Shown: positions 23,153 through 36,472, counted from the first letter of the stretch. The stretch is DNA of 64,000 nt from Calamus simplicifolius (GCA_900491605.1 UESW01001613.1:340836-404835); one strand, 5' to 3'. Notes: generated by a model from the sequence alone, not told the origin. Made by a program: numbers and translations.

Positions 23153-23340
23153 TGTAACGACCCGGGCCCACGGACCCGTTTCGTTACAAGAAAGCAAGAC
23201 AGACAAGCTCCACACCAACTTGGGCCACCACAGCCCAAAAAGGGATCCAATAGGTGCCTTATCCTTCTTACTTTACTACATATAAACCACTTAACCAACT
23301 TTAAATTATCCGATGTGGGACAATTGGAAGGGACATCACA
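23153..23340 (-). repeat. 5' LTR of the TRIM
   Basis: 188 bp, next to the primer-binding site at about 23138-23150 (minus strand); followed outside by GTGGG. Confidence 0.92.
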
Positions 23341-23345
23341 GTGGG

Positions 23346-24162
23346 ACTTTAGGTGCTGGTTTTGTGAGCCGGTCCAATAGAGACATATGGCTTGTTACTT
23401 CCCGCGCCATAACAGGCTGACTGGATGATGACAACTTAAATCGTTTGATGTAGTCCTTCATTTCCTTAATGAAATGGATGGTTCAACCATCATGCACATC
23501 AAAACTGCTACAGTGATCTTACCAATAAGGTTTGTTCAAAACCTCACTTCAAAAGAAAATTATGAGATGAAGCACACTTCGCTTGTACGAAAGTACCTCA
23601 CAAAAGAAGAATATGTGATGCATTGAAACAAGGGAGCTGCAAGACTACTAGTTGAAGTGCAATAAGATCATATGGTGCAAATATCAACAAAGTAAGTCAA
23701 AAAGTTTGCTGAAAAGTTTGCCTACTCATGCATCCAGTAGTGCAAACATGGTGCCTGCCACATTGTAGCAAGCTTTAATTCTGTGTCATCATGGAACATG
23801 AACAAAGACTAACAAAAACAAGCAGAAAGTTGATAATTTGAGTACCAAAAGATGATAAGAACTCACACTGTGAAAAGATGATCACCAAGAAGTGACATTT
23901 AATTTAATGATAAATAATTTTAATAATATAACAAAGATGTCATACACATCGGCCTACAACATGCAAAATATGCAATAGATTCTTTCCACAAGCTGATCAC
24001 GACAACTACGTTAGATACTCAAATTTGTTTATGAAGCAAATGGTAAGGTAGACACACTTGTAGCTCATGAGCTCTACCCGCTGATAACTCAGGAAAAAAA
24101 CACCTTGACTATCAAGCCATGATGCAACATAAGTTGGATTCCTGGAGGCATTGCTGTTTCAA
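23346..24162. other. 3' flank of the acetolactate synthase subunit gene
   Basis: Holds the 3' untranslated region of the minus-strand gene (from 24162 downward) and intergenic sequence. Several AATAAA-like words exist in this AT-rich DNA, so the poly(A) site cannot be fixed. Confidence 0.5.
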
Positions 24163-27100
24163 TTACAATGGAAGAGAATACCCACGTAGATATTTAGAAT
24201 CCACCCCTGACTCACGAACCAGTGCAATCCGGCCAGTCCGTGCCACCTGCAGTCAAAGTCAGAAGAAAGAAAAAAGGTTTTAAATCAAACAGCTTCTCTA
24301 CGGAGTGATAGCATTAATTATATAATAAAACTGCAATTTCCTGAGCACAATGTAGTCTTGCTTCAAAAAAGAGGAGGAAAAAGCAAACCAATCATCATAT
24401 TCCTAAGTTACAGCTTACAGCCGAAGGCCTCGCATACTATTTCAAATGCATTATATCCCATATAAATACATAATCTTATGCCAGTATCTGGCCCTAGAAT
24501 GCAGTACAATGTAAAATACTCATAGTTCATAGGCACAGGAAAAATAGTTTTCAAAAGATGAGGTCATCATGAAAATAACAGGAGTCAAATGAACCTTGGA
24601 TTTCATAGAACAGACATGAAGAGACATTACGTTTCAAGGTAACATTGGTTTGCAAGGAGTTGAGGTTTAAACATTAGGTTTCGAGACATGAAAAGCTGGT
24701 GACCAGACAACTCTGACATCTGCTCACACAGTGAATTCAAGAATAATGTGAAGACTGACTATGCATCTAGCATATTACAGATTATTTTTTACTTTAAAAT
24801 TATTGTTGACTTTGCCTATCCATAAAGGGCAGGACACCTCATCAGTTGCTAGACCAGGTTTGGTTCCAGTCTGCTAGGGGCTAGAGGTGGACATGTTGCA
24901 ATGAGAGTTATTCTGGGCCACATGGTGGGGCAGCAAGCATGGATGAATTGTATTGCATATGATGAAGACAAAGAAAGCCTGTCTTCAGCTAGTTGCGTAT
25001 GATGAGGACAAAGTAAGCCTGTCTTCTGCCGAGCACATCAAAGGAAGAGGGAGCACAAGAGTGGGTATCCCAAAGGGCATGAAGGGCTGACATAGCACGC
25101 ATCAATTAAGCAATGTCCATGCACCGTAAGAGTTACTTCACAATTCATGGTACAATCTTGCACAAAGTTCATTGGACATAATTTTGTGCAGCGGAAATCA
25201 ACAAGTCTTAAGCAAAGTCCAATTTTGTCATCAAACCAGTGCACGCGCATGTGCAAGAGAGAGAGGGAGAGAATCTTCATTTAGATTTGTTCATGTCTGG
25301 ATTTGGATGATAGAGGTTACACATCGATGATTCAAACCACTGAAAGTGATTGACTATCTCTAAAATGCTTTTACATGTCAAAATTCATGTAATTGAAGAC
25401 TTAGCTCATGCATCAAATGGTCAAAAAAAATCGATATATTCTTGTATTCCTGACTTTGGAGATTGATGACCATGAAGTGCAAAATTATATGCAGGGTTGT
25501 CAAATAGGAAGATAAAGAATAACTTTTAAGAAAAAGAAGCAAGAAAACGAAGAATTTGGAAATTGGAATCAATTTGGGCACTTTGGGTCTTAACTTGAGG
25601 AAGATTGGCATGACTTAAATAGTCTTATCTATCTTGGAGGGCGCTGATAAGAAGGCTCCAATGGTCATCACCCATGGAACTGATTTATGGATGTCAAAGA
25701 ACTTTTCTGAGGGGACACAAATTAGATGGTTCACAACAACTGAATTGCAATAAATTGAAAAGTGAGCATGACCTATCAAGAAACAATGACATCAACCAAT
25801 TTGTGCAAATGCCACAAGATTAGTCACCAACAATGGGCTATAATTGCATAGGTGGAACTTCAGGAATGATGGTAAACCACAAATTATGGCACAGCGCAAA
25901 ATCACTTGATTGACTAATATGTATGTTTGTCATTTATTCCCTTCTGGTTTTATGATATGAAACATCATTATATAAAAATCAAATTCTACACAAAAGCAAT
26001 TGAGCATTTAAAAAGAAACTCATCAAGGAAGTTTTCTTGTATATGGACAGTCAGTCTTGGTCTCTTTTTTTTTATGGAAGGACCGTCAGTTTGGTATGAT
26101 GATGACTTCGCATAACCAAGTCTTTGTCTGCAGTTTATAAAATAAAACAGAAGACAAACTAGTGAAGAACAGAGTTTTGTTGAGTTACAAACTAGTCGAT
26201 CAAACCTCAACAGCCTAATTCCAAGTTGAATTTTCTTACCACAGAAGCATGATATGTAAAAGGATTGAGTCCAGTAACAAACCTCACAAATGCCGTAGGG
26301 CTCCAATAACCTTTGCAATGCAACTATCTTGTCCAAATCTCCAGTAAGCTAGATTCAATTACAGAAGTTCAAAGATTAATATTTTGAGGTGTTTAATAAA
26401 GTACGTGCAACAAAAATGGGTCTTGCTCAGTGAGACCTCCATAAACTAAACAAGCAGGCTAGGCAAAAAGGCATCAACTCTTCCAGCAGACCAGCTCAAA
26501 TTCCATAATATAATAGGCATATTGTAGCAGCTGAGTGAGACACAATTCCATGTTACGAGTTAACATGCTTCTTAAATAAGGGGCTACAAACAGACTGGAC
26601 CAGATGTCTCATATTCCAGCCAGCTTACAGCAGAATTCTATGGAGTTGGCTAGGGCAGATGTAAACTCAGAGATAGAGAGCTTAGGCTTGAAATGCTGAT
26701 TCTGTTGAGCCCATGAGCCATGCATTATGCATTTACAAGTTCGTACCTGCTGCAGAGCTAGCAGCCCAAAATAATTTACATAATTTGCATGGTATGAAGT
26801 TCAAACTTATGTACTGAATTATACAGTAAACATTATCAACTGAAATGCAGTGCCCATAGAAAAATTACTTGAATGAAATATTTTTGTGTACTTAACAGCA
26901 GTATCTTGGGAAAACATTAAAGTGATGACTTGATCTAGGATAGCAAAAATAAATATCTTTTTTGTGTTCTTTTTTTTTCCTCGGCAAAATGCATTTCTTT
27001 CAAAATTTTCTCTCAGAAATAAAATGCAGCAACCAAAATTTGGGGGAAAAAATGAATGGTCCGTTTAAAGATAACTTTAGATGTTTCATTTTAGTCCTGT

Positions 27101-30100
27101 ATTAGAATTTTGGCCTCCATTGAAATCCAGTCCTGCTTGTCATTAAGTCTAACTACAAGTAATTCCTTGGCTGCTTAATAAACTATTCTCAAGAACACCA
27201 TAGGAGAAGGTAGTCATACAAATCCTGAATCAAAAATTAAAGAAGAGGAATTCTTGTACACATATCTATCCTCTATAAGACAGCTGGGAAACAGCCACTA
27301 GCCTTAGAATGACCCCTCACTTCATAAACTTTGACTTTACTTTTTCTTTAATTATGAGAAAGAATTTTTTTAAGAAAAACTGAAAAGACAGCTACTAATA
27401 GAGAATCTGATCATTCTGCAATGTGTATGAGTAGCTGTAAATATTTTCCTTAAGGTTCGAAGTTTCTCAAGGTGTTGCTTATGATATCATTGAACAAAGA
27501 TCCTGTTTTCTTGTTTTAAAAAAATCCCTTTTGGTGATTGGAACTTGGTTACAGTAAGTGGATACAAGCATGGGAGTGCAGGTACAGGGAAGCAGCTCTC
27601 AAGAAAAAGAAAAATTTATATGCAATGCTTAGGAAGTGTGTGCAGCAATGAGTTCCTGAGGAGGTTCTAAAGCCGGTACAACATCATAATTGGAAGATAC
27701 TGTTACTGCAGTTTGGAAGAAAATAGTTTTCCAAATCCCCATAAGGATTTCCAGTGCAGTACATTAAACAGATCCGGTATAATTAAACAAATCCCCACAA
27801 GACATTTCTCATGCTACTAAATAAGTGACCCTAAAAAAATTTATTTGTATGCCACAGACAACAATATTTGGAAAACCCATAAAAGCATTACCTGAAGTGT
27901 GATAGTATGATCGGATACATCAACAGCTTTGGCTCGAAAGATGTCAGCTATGTCCAGGATGTCCCTTCGGGCAGCAGTATTAACAGCAACTTTTATAAGC
28001 ACAAGTTCTCTTTCAGCAAAAGGCAAGTGGGTTATATCATCAACCTGAGGTCAATGCAACTTGCTTTTACATATCAATATTTGACATAAGCTTACAGTTT
28101 CGTGAGCAAACTTCACATATGATTTACCTCATGAACATCAACAAGCTTGTAGAGCTGTTGGACTAACTTGCCAATTGATTCATCAGTTCCAGGAACAACA
28201 GTGGTAATACGAGAAACGCCTTCCTTTTCAGCTGGACCAACAGCAAGACTCTGCCAAAGAAAGAAGAAATTAAGCACACAACTTGTTCTTTTAAATCAGC
28301 AAAAAGAAAACAAAAAGGGAAATTTTGAGTAGAAGAAACCTGAATATTGTAGCCCCTACGAGAAAACACGCCTGTTACAACATTGAGAACCCCAGGAGAG
28401 TCATTTACGAGTATGGATAGAGTATGCGAACACAGGCCACTTGACTATGGCATCAAAAAAAATCAAGCATTAGATCAATAGTCCAAACATGTTGCGAAGT
28501 GCACTTCAGAGAAACAGAGCCCAAGATTCTGCAATCAAACATATAGACAATCATCCTTTTGCATGCCAAGGATTCAGGACAATGTGCTTAGAATCCTGAT
28601 AAATAACTTGAACAATTTATCAGCAAATTTGAATGAGGCTTGCATCACTCAAAAACTTGAATTATTACAACAAAGCATGATAAGAACCATAAAGGTGCGA
28701 ATTAGCTTGTCAAATCTCCAAGCCACTATCAAAAATAACATTATTAATTATCAATAGCAACATGAACTCTATTTCATAAAGTGATTGATGTTTAGCAATA
28801 CAATTATAGATGTCCAAGTCAGTTTATTGGTATGTAGACAACATCTGATGCAGTGGATATCAAAACAAAAACATCAGAAACTTACATCTTCATCATCGAG
28901 AACACCCCAATGCGCATCAAGAATTTGATTCACCGCCAAGCCCTCATATGATTCTACTGGGTAGACATCTCCCTTCACACAAATATCACTAATAAAAGTC
29001 CATACAATATACTTGAATTGAACAAGTAACATAGAAAAGCAAATGACTTGATGTTTAATAAATGAATAAAGGGAAATTCATAACCTTTGCTAGGTAATAT
29101 AATTTTAATAACAAAAAAAATGTCAAATATAGATAATTGCTACAGGTGTTATTCGGAATAATTCTTAACGAAGGCACTTTGTGATTATCATTTACTGGAA
29201 CATGAATCATGGTTAGAAATAAGAAGATAATAAAAAGTGGCTGATAGCGATTTTATTAGGTCTAGTTAATTTATGAGTATTTGAAATACCACAACTTCAG
29301 TTCTTATATCTGGAAGCTTGGAACCAATATAGATCCAATTGGCCTATGAATGAAAGATCATATACAATATTGGACACTTGAATTCAAAATTTCAGTCAGA
29401 TGACAGGGCGAAAGATCATTTGAAGAAGAAATTGCTGGCATGATTTCTTAAGTTGCTAATTTTTAATTAAAGCACAGCCAGTACTTCGAACATTAGGTAT
29501 TTACAAATTATCTGTCAGGGACAAGGGTCAGTCTCTTGCTACAAGCATCATCACGAAACATGGTACAAATAAAAAGTTTAAATTTCTTTTTTTTTTTTTT
29601 TTCTACTGCTATTCATAATGATCTGTAAATATTTTTCAAGCTGGGTTAAAGGACATGGGGTCCCAGATATAGTGTTACTTAAGCCCCTCGAAGGATCCTA
29701 AAAGTCACCCAACTAACAACATACAGAAAAATTTGCATAGCTCTAATTTCAAGGAAGCAGTAAAAAGGCAAGTGTAGAAAAAGGTTTAAATAGGCATTCA
29801 ATGGCTGAAATCCATCTACTCAGAAGATTTTTACTTGATCTTACACACATCTCATGACATATTTGTCCTTAGTTCTTCATATATGTATCTCAATTATCAA
29901 CAGGACATTGTCAGATAAAAATATAAATTTACATCGCTAAACAATTAAATAACTACATTTTGAGACTTCTTGATCTAAATGTGTTAAATTGACCAACAAA
30001 ATACCAAAAGATTGTAAAATAATGTCTGTTATTTATCTCTAATTTCTACTATATCACATGATTTTGTTCTTTCAGATTTCCCTTACTTTTAAATAATTCT

Positions 30101-33100
30101 TTACCTCTATTTTTCAGAAAAAAAGCACTGGACCTGCAAAAGAAACCAACATTCCACCAAAACTGCCAAACTTTTCATTAGAGCACTAGTCAAGATAAAA
30201 ATAATCCCGTGCTTGAAAACTTTGGAACAAAGACTCTCATCAAGGAACTGGCCAGCCTCTTGGTGCATCACATCACTAGTTTGAACTTCTGTCTTAATTC
30301 TTGAATATAGCAGGCTTGAACATATCCCCAAGGGAGCAAGACAAAAAGCAAAATGATGTCACTGTCCCTAGGAAATAACTGGAGAAATTGCAGTTAATCT
30401 AAATTTGAAGGAAAGTTATCCATCAGACATTTAAAGGATGTGCAGAGGGCTGATCTGGGGTCTGATTCTGAAGATAAATTAGGATAATAGTTTGTTGCAG
30501 CAGGTGATTAACATTGGTATTTATAGAGGTAAAGATGGGCAGCAAGCTAGGATAGAATTTTCTCCATATGGATTTTCCATTCTCTCATTCGAAGGATTTT
30601 ATTTCTCCTGGCATACAAAAGTTTGGAACCTAGTTTTGCATAAATCCTCTTAATGACCATGTCATAGTTATTGGGTGGGCATGAATACATCTTATAATTC
30701 AAAATATAAAAAATCAACAATGGTAAAACATCATGCATGCTACTCCTGAACAAAAAGTCCACCAGCAATAAGAGCTACATACTTCTGTTGACTGTCCCGA
30801 TTCACCATCAAATGTTCCACTGCGAGACCTGAGAAGAGTACTAGCAGGCATCATGCCTTCAAGATCTGGATAAGAAGCTGCAGAAAACCTCCAGAAAGGG
30901 GCAGTCTCTCCCATCTTCTCACGCCTCAAAGCAATCTAATGGAAACAACAAAATTCAGAACCCAATGGTAGAAAGGGTAGGCACAAGTATGAGACTGCTA
31001 AGTCTTAAACATTATTTACTTTGCCAGTTCTTGCTATTTCTTTTATTCCAAACTTGTTCAGGCTTCTCTGAACCGCAACTATTTTCCCAGGATCTCCAGT
31101 TACCTGCATCCTTGGCCAATAAAATATGTTTTAATGTTCAGGTCTGCATAACGGTCAATAATAGTACAAAGAGCAAACATCAGTTGCTGATGAAAGAAGG
31201 TTCAACAGGTGTCACCTCAATGGTTAGTGACTGTTCTGAAATATCAACTACTTTTGCTCTGAATATATCAACCAAACCCAAGACCTGCAGATTAAAAATG
31301 AGCAATATTACCATCACAAGTTAACTTTCAAAGAAAGAATAGCTAATTTATGCTTACACAAAGTTTAACTGATGCTAGGAACCTATTTCAAAAAAAAAAA
31401 AAAAAATACTATGCAGCAATCCATCCTTAAGACCTTTAATTTGCATTAAAAAAAGCTCCCTTTTCATTCCATCTTTATGAAAAAAGGAGGATTAAAAGGC
31501 ATAAAGAACTAATTAAAGGAAAGTCTCTTCCAACTATGAAATTTCAAGGGGAACACCTGTAACTAATTAAAGGAAAGTCTCTTCCAACTATGAAATTTCA
31601 AGGGTAATATAAGCCATGTCATTGCCTCCTTTCTAGTAGGAAGTATAACATATATTGTTTTTTTTTAAAAAAAATCATAAGTAGCAGCTAGTAACAGCTG
31701 CCTTTACATTTAGAGTATTCTGTACATCATTTGAAACTTGATGTTTTCTCCCATGTTGAACAAGTCAAACCTAACCTCATACAAAGTTCCATTGTCAGGG
31801 CATGAAAAAATCCAGAGCATGAAAAAATCGATGTAGCTCACCAAATTTTGACTTGTTGACAGGCACCTGTTCTAGTGTATCAACAGAAACACAGTTGTCT
31901 ACAGGTGCACAATTGCTTGTGACCACCATCTATCCATCAACAAGGATTTTTCACAAATCATCCAAATGTGAAATCCATGGAGTATGGCAAGTAGAAGCCT
32001 TTGACTTTCTTTGAAGTGATGACAACCATAGCACCAACTATCACAGACTTAAAGAAAATGCCAGACTTCCCATATATAATGATCTCTGCCATATCATAAA
32101 CAAGTGACATGAAAACCAGATCACTTGTTTGATGGAACATTAATCTAATAAGATGGGTGTAGCTGTAACATTTTCATCATTTCATCTGATGCAAACATTT
32201 CAGCATGTGACAGAAAATTTTGTTTAAAATGCAGGACAACATAGATAAGAGGCATAGACAATGCATGTACCTCTTGACGCCTTTCAGGACCCGCATTGAG
32301 TTTTATAAGCATCAGCTCTCGTTCCACTTGTGGTTCCTTTGATAGATCTTCAACCTGGTGACAACGTCAGAGACATACAATACATCAATTAAAAGAATAA
32401 AAAGCAATATAGGGTTGTAGAGCGTCCCTTTGAATCATTAGATGGTTAATGTACAGTGCTATTCAACTGTATCATAAAGAAACCATCAGCAATCTAAAAA
32501 AGCTAAGGGCACCCATAATGCATCAAGGGTTCTTGGTATTGATGCTAGAGAAGCCTCACTAAATCTGTAAGTTCTTTTCTCTACCCAGCCATTGATCCAA
32601 GCAGCTATTTATGATGAATGACAGAACAATTGAACTACTTGAGTAGGACAAGGCCTTTGGAGACTAGGCATCTCAAGTTGTTTTAGTGACCAAATGTTGG
32701 TAACCATGGCTTGTTGATTGAACTTCTATTCATCAATGTGTTCTGCAAAAATATGGAGACTTGATCAAGTTGATGATTACAGTTCTTGCTTGGACTCCAG
32801 TGAGAGAACCCAGTTCAAGAAAACATATATAACTTTAGCAGTGAAGGCAAACATGTAGGGTAGAAAGAGTTAGAATTGCATTTCTTCATTGGTCATGGTA
32901 GTTATAGCTCTAAATCTTGTCTTGAAATAAAACAAAGAAATAACCCTCACTACATTCTCATAACAGCCATATCATGAATTTTTAGGGTTTAAACTTTTTG
33001 ATAGAAATCAACAAAATGGGTGTCATGGTGATTCTATAAAGAGGACCTTATCTGCATTCTAGAAACAAGTTGGAAAGGTTTGACTATATTGCACTTTGGA

Positions 33101-35541
33101 ATGTGGGAAACCAGCAACCTAATTGTTGAAATATCTCAATGCTAAATGAAGAATCAGTTCAAGGTCACTTGATTAGTTGGATTTTTGGTTGTTGGAAAAA
33201 AGAGAAGAAATTGATGGATAGAATTGCTTTGGATTGGCCATTCCTATGCTTACTGACAGTTCACTAAGACTGTGGAGCATTATTTCATCCAACAAAGTAA
33301 AAGAAAAAGGAAAAGAAGGGGAAAAGGGTCAATGATATCTATCAGGCATATTTTGCTTACTTTATCATATGGCATGAGTTGTTGGACACCCAATGTTTCG
33401 AATGATTGATACAAGTGAACTTGTGATCAAGCAACAGTACCTATCCTAGAATGGGAGTATCACTAACATAATTTGACAAGGTTCATAACAGAACAACTCA
33501 AGAATCATTATCTAATGTCTCTTACTGAACTTCAGAATCAAAGCCATTTTCCTATTTTGTTTGGTCTCTTATGTGGGCATGGCCATAGCAAAAATTGTGA
33601 AAGTTCTATTGCATTTGCAGCATGAGACTTCATATTTGTGCAAAAAGTCAAAGGTCTAGATCATAAAATAAATGCTAAGTTGAAAGGTTTGAGATATTTC
33701 AATCCTTTGAGGAGAATAATATCCCAATTTTATTGGAAAAAAATGAGTTTTAAAATGGATAGAAATGGAGGAACTACCTAAGTTGCTAAAAAGAAGGATT
33801 ATGTATCCCAAGGAAGTGATTGAAAAGTCTTTTTTCTATCATAATGGCTCATTGTACGATGATACTCAAGTTCATTGAAGCTATTGAAATGGTGCATCTC
33901 AAATTGATCAGCCTTACCTTTTTGAGATGGGGAAAAAAATGTTTGGGAGTCAATAGTAAAAGGTTGTAGGCCCAATTTTTTGTGTTTGAATAAGGGTTTG
34001 AATAAATGCTCAAAATCCAAAAATAATAGATTGTGTAGATATTCAATATACTACAAATGGGAGACTTGCCTTCAAGACATTCACAAGTTTATATAGCTGC
34101 TCTACAACTTGTTGCAATATTTTATCAGTCCCTGAAACAACTATAGTGAACAACGCCCTGTCCTTATTCAAGCCAACAGCAAGTGACTCAATGTTATAGC
34201 CCCTTCTAGCAAAGACTCCAGCAATTCTGTTGATCATTCCACTTTCATCTCCAACAAATACTGAAATTGTATGGCGCTTTACACTACACTTGCAAAAAAT
34301 GTTATGTTAGAGAACATTATCATAGAATGTAACTAAGAACTAGAATAAAGCAAAAGACCAGCTGTTTATCAGACACTAAATATCATGAACTGGTATGTAA
34401 AATTAAAGCAGAAAAACTAAGGCTGCATTTGGTCTTCGAGAATGTTTTTTATTTTTATTTTTTATTTTAAAATAATTTTTATTTTCTGCTTTCAGATCTC
34501 TCTAGAAGATTCGTTGGTAGATGAAAACAAAATTTATATTCTATTTTTTATTTTCATTACAAATGATACCTTTTAAAATGATAGGCAAAAAGAAAAAAAA
34601 AAATTTAAGGAAATACCATTCAAGTCTTATAACTTTTGTTTTCTATTCTCTTATTTATTTTGGTGGAAAACAGCGAAAATATTTTGAAATTATTTTATGT
34701 CTTGGAGTAGTGTTTTTTATTCTCACCCACCAAATGCGTTTCACTGGTGTTTATTATTTTCTATGAAAATAAAAATGGAAAATAAGATTTTCTTAAAAAC
34801 CAAACACACCCTAATTTTCCATCATATCCAAGTACATTTAGATAATGCCACAGTTATATAACTATATGTGCGTTAGAACACAAGAAAAAACTAAGATCAA
34901 GAGCAAACTCAAATTATGAGAGAAAAAAACTGATTTGGTGAAAATGCTTAATACATTTATACTAAAAAAATAAAATTTTTACCAGAGTAACAGAAAGCTA
35001 AGATCCAAAAAAAAAAAAAAAAAGCATTTTTATCAGAAAAACAGTCAAGAACTACCAAATAAAAAAAGATTAAAATGGCGAAATGTTAAAGATTCAGCGT
35101 ATCCACATATAATTAGAGAGAAAAAAGACATTTTTTCCATAGATAATGCTAGAATTTAGAAACATGACAACCAAATACCATGAAAATAGCATCGGTAACA
35201 CAGCCTAATTTAATCCATTAACAACCACCATGACTCGAATCTAAAGAAAAAAAAGGGGGTAAAAATAAGGCGAGGCCTTACGAGTTCCTGGACCTCGTGG
35301 GCGACGGGTTGGGGGGGGAGAAGGATGAGGCCTCGCTGTTGGACCTCTCGAGGCCGCTGGCGCCGGCGCGGACCTCGAGAGCCTGCGGCCGCGGCCGCCG
35401 CCGCCTCGACCCGAGCGCCGCCCAGGACAGATCGACGGTCCTCGAGAGCCCGAAGCTGAAGCCCGCCTCGCGAGGGGATTGGGAGCGCGGGAAGGACTTC
35501 GCCGCCGTGAGCAGCGACGCACGGACTGGAGCTGCCGCCAT
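24163..35541 (-). CDS. AHASS: Acetolactate (acetohydroxyacid) synthase small regulatory subunit, plastid, 12 exons
   Basis: Regulatory partner of the catalytic subunit that starts Val, Leu and Ile synthesis; it raises activity and confers feedback inhibition. Exons: 35541-35282, 34283-34070, 32354-32271, 31284-31216, 31103-31020, 30935-30783, 28972-28886, 28444-28340, 28250-28128, 28044-27892, 26348-26283, 24246-24163. They total 1482 nt, 493 residues, with all junctions in frame. The ATG is fixed by an in-frame TAA two codons upstream and a good context (AAGCCATGGCG). Residues 1 to about 75 are a Ser/Arg/Ala-rich plastid transit peptide. Repeat 1 (about 88-270) has an ACT domain (HTISVFVGDESGMINRIAGV) and a C-terminal domain; a linker (GDVYPVESYEG) follows; repeat 2 (about 318-493) starts HTLSILVNDSPGVLNVV and ends YLRGYSLPL. 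Length fits the plant family. Intron 2 uses a GC donor. No defect seen. Confidence 0.97.
24247..26282 (-). other. Intron 11 of the synthase subunit gene, with a short direct repeat
   Basis: 2.0-kb intron with GT at 26282-26281 and CAG at its end (24247). It contains two 34-bp direct copies (24953-24986 and 24993-25026, beginning TTGCATATGATGA and TTGCGTATGATGA). No transposon or gene recognised. Confidence 0.85.
28973..30782 (-). other. Intron 6 of the synthase subunit gene
   Basis: 1.8-kb intron between the two ACT repeats. Donor GTATGT at 30782, acceptor TGAAG at 28973. No gene recognised; a T homopolymer at 29588-29602. Confidence 0.85.
31507..31604. repeat. 44-bp direct duplication in intron 3
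   Basis: 31507-31550 and 31561-31604 are identical copies beginning AACTAATTAAAGGAAAGTC, separated by 10 bp. The identity points to a recent local duplication inside the synthase subunit intron. Confidence 0.95.
32355..34069 (-). other. Intron 2 of the synthase subunit gene, apparent GC-AG intron
   Basis: Read on the minus strand, exon 2 ends CTTGAAG and the intron begins GCAAGT (34069-34064); it ends CACCAG at 32355. AAG|GCAAGT is the usual strong context for a GC donor, and this junction alone keeps NVLK joined to VEDLSKEP in frame. The nearest GT, four bases on, would break the frame. Confidence 0.85.
34421..34811. mobile_element. Tourist-like MITE in intron 1 of the synthase subunit gene
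   Basis: 391 bp, very A/T-rich, with termini GGCTGCATTTGGT and (complement) GGGTGTGTTTGGT, flanked by TAA at 34418-34420 and 34812-34814. The 3-bp TAA duplication and terminal motif fit the PIF/Harbinger (Tourist) group. No coding capacity. Confidence 0.78.
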
Positions 35542-36119
35542 GGCTTAACGAAGAGCGGTGACAGAAGAAGAGGTCGAAGGCGAGGTGGCGGAGGGAGGCC
35601 TTGACAGGGTTTATGAAGAGGACATAATGACGGTACTGCCCTTACGTTTTCTTTGACTGACGAGGGGAGCGCAATGCCGTGATATAATTTTAAACATAAT
35701 ATAATATAATATAATTATTTATATATAATTTATTTAATAATTAAATTATATTTAAAAGATACAATAGAATTCGGAGGTTTTTTTTTTTAATGATGTTGTA
35801 TGACATCGATTTTACATTATTGATGCAGAAGAAAAAGATTTTATGAAGATGATGTTAAAGATGATGAACGCTTTTCTTGTCAATTATTTTAAATATTTTA
35901 AAAATACTTTTTATATAAAAAAAATTTATATAAAAATAAAAATAATTTTTTAAAAGTATAATTTCAAGTAAATAAGTGATGGTTTTTATCTATCATAATG
36001 AATGTAAAAAGTATTCCTTCAAGTTACATTTTTTAATATTATTTTTATTAAAAAAATTCATATCAATCACATAAAAGGTGTGAAACTATGCTTGTTCGAA
36101 AAGAGCTAGTCTAGAGGGA
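35542..36119. other. Upstream region of the synthase subunit gene
   Basis: The 5' leader is purine/pyrimidine-rich for about 100 bp from the ATG (minus strand CTTCTTCTG); farther out the DNA turns AT-rich. No clear TATA box at a convincing distance. No other gene. Confidence 0.5.
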
Positions 36120-36472
36120 GGTGTGAGTGTTGTTCATGGTAAATGGTCATGGTTTTCGATATTTTAGTTTTATGGCAAAGTTTCAGACTGCTTGGATTAG
36201 CATTACTTATGTTGTTCATCATTTTAGCTATTGCCAATTGATTATCGAGGAAGATTCTCTTACGGTCGTATGCTGAATGTGGAACTATACTCCCTTCATA
36301 ATCTTTTCTATATATATTTGGGCTTTTCTCCAGGCTTTCTGTACGCCTCTGATCCGGCATATTTATCGAGAAGCAAACGCCGATTAGGTTGCTTCTGTTG
36401 TAGCTTGCCATTCTGGACAGTGGGTTGGCCTGTTACCGAACTTGACTCAAAAAAAAAAAAAAAAAAAAAAAG
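36120..36472 (+). mobile_element. LINE 3' end fragment with poly(A) tail, copy 3
   Basis: Contains only the end of the RNase H domain (IIEEDSLTVV at about 36240, IRHIYREAN at about 36350, ACHSGQWVG at about 36405) and ends in a run of about 21 A at 36450-36471. Same family as the LINE at 39190-42951. Strongly 5'-truncated, as is common for LINE insertions. Confidence 0.8.

Larger units (their letters stand above)
22783..23340 (-). mobile_element. TRIM: complete miniature LTR retrotransposon (558 bp)
   Basis: Two near-identical LTRs (22783-22969 and 23153-23340) surround a 183-bp core with no coding capacity, and GTGGG is duplicated at 22778-22782 and 23341-23345. Read on the minus strand, the right LTR is 5' and is followed by ATATGGTATCAAAGCC (a tRNA-iMet-type primer-binding site), and the left LTR is preceded by the polypurine tract CTGAGGGGGTAGAT. 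LTRs start TGTGATG and end CGTTACA. All proteins for movement must come from elsewhere. Confidence 0.93.

Noticed and set aside
25986..26336. 116-residue minus-strand frame
   Set aside because: Only its first residues are exon 11 of the synthase subunit; the remainder reads into intron 11.
35241..35548. Frames in other phases over the synthase subunit's first exon
   Set aside because: The GC-rich exon 1 keeps several frames open; the frame starting at 35541 alone splices into the ACT domain.
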